Source of the DNA: Christensenella sp. UBA7703
GTDB taxonomy: Bacteria > Bacillota > Clostridia > Christensenellales > CAG-138
NCBI GenBank assembly: GCA_002482505.1
Contig: DLGD01000040.1
Span: forward strand, 1 to 43,675
Length of the DNA stretch: 43,675 nucleotides
Direction of reading: 5' to 3'
The notes beneath the pieces are model-generated. The model worked only from the letters and a program-made list of their open reading frames with translations. It was not told the DNA's origin and made no database searches. This document shows positions 40,256 to 43,675 of this stretch, piece after piece; within the stretch, counting starts at the first letter, position 1, and the number at the start of each line of letters is the position of its first letter. Position numbers and translations under genes: made by a program.

Positions 40256-41296
40256 TTACAAGTGTTCCCGCTCGTGTTGGAGCAGCCAGTCCTTGCGCCA
40301 GAGCCCGCCGCCGTAACCCGTCAGCGCGCCGTCCGCTCCGATCACCCGATGGCACGGAATCAGGATCGCAAGGCGGTTCATGCCGTTTGCGGTACCGACC
40401 GCGCGCACTGCCTTTGGTTCGCCGATGTTTTGCGCCAGTTCGCCATAGGAGCGAATCTCGCCAAACGGAATCTGCCGGAGCGCTTCCCAGACCCGCTGCT
40501 GAAATTCCGTTCCCGGCGCGTGCAGCGGCACGGTGAAGGTCTTCCTCGTTCCCGCGAAGTATTCTAAAATCTGCTGCACGGCGGCTTCCGTAAATTCGTT
40601 TTTGCCCGGCAAAAGCACAGCGTCCAGCCGCTTCTGCAGGTCGGTAAACTCGCTCTCGAGCATGCGCCGGTCGCCGAATTCCAACAGGCTCAGTCCCTGC
40701 TCACTCGCAACCGCAACCATCGGCCCCAGCGGCGCGTCAAAGCGCTGGTAGACCAGCACATTCTTCGGCTCCTTCTTCGCCTTGCCGGGAGCGGTTCCGA
40801 TGATCTTGTCAAACGCGCTGGCAAACCCACTTGCGGAGGAGTATCCGCTCGTGAGCGCCGCGTCCAGCACGCTGTTGCCGTCTTTGATTGCGCCGAACGC
40901 CGTATTGATGCGGTTCATCCGGCAAAAGGCCTGAAACGTCATTCCATAGTGCTTTTGAAACCATCTGCGCAGCGTGTTCGGGTCAAAGCCTCGCTGCTTG
41001 AGTTCCCATTCGGTGATGCGAAACTGCGGGTTTGCCTGCACTTCGCCGAGCAAGGACGCAATCTCGCTTGGAATCTGGTTCGCGCTCTCCATAGGTCTGC
41101 AAATCTTGCAGGGGCGGTATCCGGCGGAGAGTGCGTCATGGATCGTATCGTAAAAGGTTACGTTCTCGCGCTTTGGTTTGCGCGCGCTGCAGGTAGTTCG
41201 GCAGAAGATGCCCGTGGTTTTCACACCCGCGAAAAATGCGCCGTCATATGCCGCGTCTTTCTCCACAAGAGCCGTGTATTTTTGTTCGTCTGTCAT
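40256..41296 (-). CDS. ada: Bifunctional Ada: regulator and DNA alkyl-repair methyltransferase
   Basis: A 346-residue three-part protein. The N-terminal zinc domain has Cys32, Cys36, Cys63 and Cys66 (FCRTTCSARKP and CKICRP); Cys32 accepts a methyl group from DNA phosphotriesters and switches the protein to an activator. An AraC-type helix-turn-helix follows (about 92-175). The C-terminal O6-methylguanine methyltransferase has the active-site IPCHRVIG near residue 315. All key residues are present. It usually controls its own gene and other alkylation-repair genes; none lies beside it here. Confidence 0.95.
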   Translation of the reverse strand: MTDEQKYTALVEKDAAYDGAFFAGVKTTGIFCRTTCSARKPKRENVTFYDTIHDALSAGYRPCKICRPMESANQIPSEIASLLGEVQANPQFRITEWELKQRGFDPNTLRRWFQKHYGMTFQAFCRMNRINTAFGAIKDGNSVLDAALTSGYSSASGFASAFDKIIGTAPGKAKKEPKNVLVYQRFDAPLGPMVAVASEQGLSLLEFGDRRMLESEFTDLQKRLDAVLLPGKNEFTEAAVQQILEYFAGTRKTFTVPLHAPGTEFQQRVWEALRQIPFGEIRSYGELAQNIGEPKAVRAVGTANGMNRLAILIPCHRVIGADGALTGYGGGLWRKDWLLQHEREHL

Positions 41297-41379
41297 CGTT
41301 ATTTAGCCTCGCTTCTGGCGTGAGTATAGCATGCCGCAGGGCAGCTTCTCCACCGAAAAAACGTCAAATATATCGAAGC

Positions 41380-41820
41380 TTACTGCTCCTTCGGTTGATT
41401 CTTTCCCCGCCAAGCTTTGAACTCCACGACATCGTCATGCACAAGCTTGAACGCAAGCGTCAGCACCGCCGCGTCGTCCACGAGGCCGATTGCGGGCAGG
41501 ATGTCGGGAAAGAGGTCGAGCGGGCTGAGGAAATAGAGCAGCGCACCGACGATGGCAATGATGGAACCAATCGGAATCTCCAGATACCTTTTCTCGATGA
41601 ACGCCTTCACAAGCAAGATCAGAACCGGAATTTCGGAGAGTATGCCGCCAACGACGGGGATGTGTTTCAGTTTCTTCTCCAGCCGCTCCAGAAAACGATC
41701 CATCTTGTCCTTGTCTTCCAGCAGCTTCTTCGCCTTCTCCTTACTCTTGTCAAAGCGCGCCTGCACCTCTTCTTCATTCAGCACTTCTACGACTTTTTCT
41801 TCCGAGAGATCATCTATCAT
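41380..41820 (-). CDS. DUF1232 (YkvA-like) membrane protein
   Basis: A 146-residue protein with a charged, coiled-coil-like N-terminus (KSKEKAKKLLEDKDKMDRF) and a DUF1232 core: IPIGSIIAIVGALLYFLSPL followed by DLFPDILPAIGLVDDAAVL. The motif YxxSPxDxxPD is diagnostic. Function unknown. AAAGGAG lies nine bases before the ATG at 41820; an upstream extension of the frame has no ribosome site. Confidence 0.87.
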   Translation of the reverse strand: MIDDLSEEKVVEVLNEEEVQARFDKSKEKAKKLLEDKDKMDRFLERLEKKLKHIPVVGGILSEIPVLILLVKAFIEKRYLEIPIGSIIAIVGALLYFLSPLDLFPDILPAIGLVDDAAVLTLAFKLVHDDVVEFKAWRGKNQPKEQ

Positions 41821-41884
41821 ACTGCCGTTCTCCTTTGTGTAAACCGTATCTTGTCGTTTTCCTTCTTGTAAATCAAGAAGGATC

Positions 41885-42307
41885 CTATATTTTTTTCGAC
41901 AAATGGATTTCTCCATCTGCACAGTATCCTAGCTTTCTGTAGGTATTCTGTGCCGCCAAATTTTTTACGCCCGTCAGAAGTTCCATTTTGTGAAGCGGAT
42001 AGTTATCCGCACAGCAGTCTTCTGCAAACAGTATCATCCTGCTGGCAATCCCTCTTCTTCGATAGGCCGGGTCGACATAGACCTCCGTAATCTCTGGCAT
42101 ATAACCATCATAGCAAAAGGATTTCTTGAGTTGAACACAAACAAACCCAACGAGAAGACCATCCTCTTCATCGATTACAACAACTTCCTGCTGATTTTGT
42201 TGAATCGACATTCGAATGTTTTCTATAGTTGTCTCCCCTTGACCATTAAACGCAAGGTTGAGGGAAGAAAGCTGCTCTGCGTCATGCTCGTTCGCCAAAC
42301 GTATCAT
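41885..42307 (-). CDS. GNAT family N-acetyltransferase
   Basis: A 140-residue single-domain GNAT enzyme. The acetyl-CoA loop is VDPAYRRRGIASRMI (Q/RxxGxG/A pattern), preceded by a strand EITEVYV and followed by AAQNTYRKLGY. The acceptor is unknown. Its composition is less GC-rich than its neighbours, which may indicate recent acquisition. It lies 64 bases upstream of the DUF1232 gene. Confidence 0.88.
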   Translation of the reverse strand: MIRLANEHDAEQLSSLNLAFNGQGETTIENIRMSIQQNQQEVVVIDEEDGLLVGFVCVQLKKSFCYDGYMPEITEVYVDPAYRRRGIASRMILFAEDCCADNYPLHKMELLTGVKNLAAQNTYRKLGYCADGEIHLSKKI

Positions 42308-42428
42308 AGATTTCCCTCCCGATCATTCATACGGTACATCTATTATAATATGTTTTGATTGTTCGCGCTTGTATCATAGCAAAAATACGGAACAGTTTCG
42401 GCTGTTTTTTATAGCGAACTCTACTGCC

Positions 42429-42554
42429 ATGTATAATAGCATCCATCGCGGTACGATCATCGAGATTGCAGAAGCGAAAGAAGATGGTGTAAAATGGCAT
42501 ATAGAGTCGAATGACGGTATCCAATTGAAGTGCAGTTGGTCACCAAAAGGATAA
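42429..42554 (+). CDS. Possible small protein, 41 residues
   Basis: A short open frame starting at ATG 42429 with a plausible beta-rich composition (RGTIIEIAEAKEDGVKWHIE). No ribosome site is visible and no family is recognised. It could be the remnant of a longer gene. Listed only because the codons look more protein-like than the surrounding AT-rich spacer. Confidence 0.2.
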   Translation: MYNSIHRGTIIEIAEAKEDGVKWHIESNDGIQLKCSWSPKG

Positions 42555-42651
42555 TCCGTTTCCGATGCATGAAAAAACGTGATGGTTCACGTGATACAAA
42601 GACGACCTGCTCGTGTTTTTTATAAAGCCACAGAATAAGGAGGACGAAAAC

Positions 42652-43218
42652 TTGAAGAAAATCATTTGTATCATTGCCGTTTCGCTGCTGCTAACCGGCT
42701 GTTCTGCGGGTAATGGGATCGGCGTCAACGCGCTGAAAGCAAACAGTCCCTCTCCTGAGATTGTCGAAATCGAAAGCATCACGCCAACTCCTGAAATCAC
42801 CCCGGTCCAGACGCCGACGCCCAGCCCCACCCCCAGCCCGACACCGCGCCTGTACGGCCGCCTTTCGACGATGACACTGAAAGAATCCATCGACGAACTG
42901 ATCCAGCTAGGGGCAGACATCACAAATATCGTCGAGTACGACGAGGCTGCCGCAGCAAAGTCGGCAGCGGGAAAACTCGAAGCCTATACCCAACGAATTG
43001 ATTTTACGCTCAACGGAAAGCACGATTGCATTGTGGAGGCGTTTGCAAGCGTAGACGCCGCCACCGCGCGCGCCGATTACTATTCACGCATCAGCGATAC
43101 CGCGGCCATCGGTTGTTATGTGTATCGGCATGACATGGTAGTCTTCCGCATCAAAGCAACAGCCACACTCGAAGAGGCGGAGGCGTTTAACACGCTACTC
43201 ACGCAAGTCGATCAATAA
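42652..43218 (+). CDS. Secreted lipoprotein with Thr-Pro linker (DUF-like)
   Basis: A 188-residue lipoprotein starting at TTG, eight bases after AAGGAGG. The signal peptide ends LLLTGC, a clear lipobox. A PTPSPTPSPTP linker (about 60-75) leads to a 110-residue C-terminal domain (ESIDELIQLGADITNIVEYD...) that is not recognised but ends in helices and strands typical of small extracellular domains. Composition of that domain resembles DUF4358-type lipoproteins; this is tentative. Monocistronic, with a terminator 70 bases downstream. Confidence 0.82.
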   Translation: MKKIICIIAVSLLLTGCSAGNGIGVNALKANSPSPEIVEIESITPTPEITPVQTPTPSPTPSPTPRLYGRLSTMTLKESIDELIQLGADITNIVEYDEAAAAKSAAGKLEAYTQRIDFTLNGKHDCIVEAFASVDAATARADYYSRISDTAAIGCYVYRHDMVVFRIKATATLEEAEAFNTLLTQVDQ

Positions 43219-43289
43219 AGAATCAAACACCGGTGCTGCGTAAAGGGCGTTAATCTGATCTCCCGTCCGGCATCACCATTGCGTCAACG

Positions 43290-43326
43290 AAAAAGAGAGC
43301 TGTCCGCAAAAGGGCAGCTCCTTTTT
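43290..43326. terminator. Bidirectional terminator between lipoprotein and YeiH-like gene
   Basis: GAGCTGTCC and GGGCAGCTC form a nine-base stem (one G-U) with a GCAAAA loop, an A run before and a T run after. Confidence 0.85.
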
Positions 43327-43363
43327 GGTGCTGTATTGTTTGATTTTTTCTGAACCTGTCGTC

Positions 43364-43675
43364 TTACCAAATCCCCAGCACGTTTTGCATCAGAAGGCTG
43401 ACTCCCGCGATGCAGACCCAGCAGCAGAACCCGACGAGAATCGGCTTGCCGCCGTTTTTTATCAGTTTGACGAGATTGGTGTTGAGCCCGATGGCTGCCA
43501 TCGCCATCACGATCAGAAACTTGCTGAGCGTTTTGAGCGGCGCAAACACGGCAGCGGGCACGCCGAGCGAAACACTCACCGTGGTCACGACGGAAGCCAG
43601 CAAAAAATAGAGAATGAAGAACGGAAACACCTTCCGAAACGAGAACCCCTCCCTGAACTGAACCCCGTTGATTAG
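43364..43675 (-). CDS. YeiH-type putative sulfate exporter, 5'-truncated by window end
   Basis: Only the C-terminal 103 residues are in the window; the frame stays open to base 43675 on the minus strand, so the gene continues beyond. Three hydrophobic segments are seen, with the family motif FLIVMAMAAIGLNTNLVKLI and the final GGKPILVGFCCWV. These match the last part of the UPF0324/YeiH family of predicted inner-membrane exporters. Their substrate is not firmly established. Confidence 0.85.
   Translation of the reverse strand, partial: LINGVQFREGFSFRKVFPFFILYFLLASVVTTVSVSLGVPAAVFAPLKTLSKFLIVMAMAAIGLNTNLVKLIKNGGKPILVGFCCWVCIAGVSLLMQNVLGIW

Noticed and set aside
1..43675. CRISPR arrays, tRNA or rRNA genes, phage or transposase genes
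   Set aside because: None seen: no regularly spaced direct repeats, no cloverleaf-like sequence noticed and no transposase or integrase motifs among the open frames.

Overview
The window looks like a chromosomal segment of an anaerobic, spore-former-related Firmicute (class Clostridia), probably a gut or other anoxic-habitat lineage with moderately high GC. The evidence is Gram-positive style AGGAGG ribosome binding sites, a Firmicutes-type division and cell-wall cluster with a SpoVD-like PASTA protein, a Bce-type peptide-sensing module, PerR control of KatG, ferredoxin-dependent 2-oxoacid oxidation and a phosphotransacylase/acyl-kinase pair. MurE carries the DNPR motif of meso-diaminopimelate ligases. 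No rRNA, tRNA, CRISPR array, insertion sequence or phage gene was found; the only mobile-like signal is a small palindromic repeat present twice, with a third diverged copy.

Layout. 1-4.2 kb (+): palindromic repeat, ArsR-like regulator, a frameshifted MFS transporter, an acetyltransferase, a TrmH-family RNA methylase and a nicotinamidase-like hydrolase. 4.2-7.0 kb (+): perR-katG behind a perfect Per box. 7.1 kb (+): YbaN-like membrane protein. 16.1-7.7 kb (-): mraZ-rsmH-ftsL-PBP-murE, then a terminator-like hairpin and a separate promoter driving mraY-murD. 16.7-21.2 kb (+): type IIA topoisomerase pair (parE/parC by context). 21.3-22.1 kb (-): GlsB/YeaQ-like protein and a half-length AI-2E family protein. 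26.6-22.3 kb (-): response regulator, histidine kinase, ABC ATPase, ABC permease (Bce type). 26.9-32.6 kb (+): buk-ptb-iorA-iorB-aminotransferase. 33.9-32.9 kb (-): TupA-like lipoprotein. 34.1-35.3 kb (-): zinc-ribbon membrane protein and a predicted di-heme membrane protein. 35.5-37.5 kb (+): sigma factor/anti-sigma pair. 37.6-42.3 kb (-): ABC-F protein, HD hydrolase, Ada, DUF1232 protein, acetyltransferase. 42.6 kb (+): lipoprotein. 43.4 kb to the end (-): 5'-truncated YeiH-like transporter.

How the genes work together. The buk-ptb-ior-aminotransferase operon reads as a complete amino-acid fermentation route: transamination, ferredoxin-linked oxidative decarboxylation to acyl-CoA, acyl phosphate and ATP. 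PerR-KatG is a peroxide defence unit. The Bce module should sense and detoxify cell-wall-active peptides. The division cluster is the most unusual part. MurD, MurE, RsmH and MraZ keep their signature residues, but MraY lacks the conserved metal-binding Asp of its GDTGS motif, and the PBP has lost the Lys of both the SxxK and KTG motifs. The TupA-like lipoprotein appears to be circularly permuted. These are the two observations I consider most worth following up.
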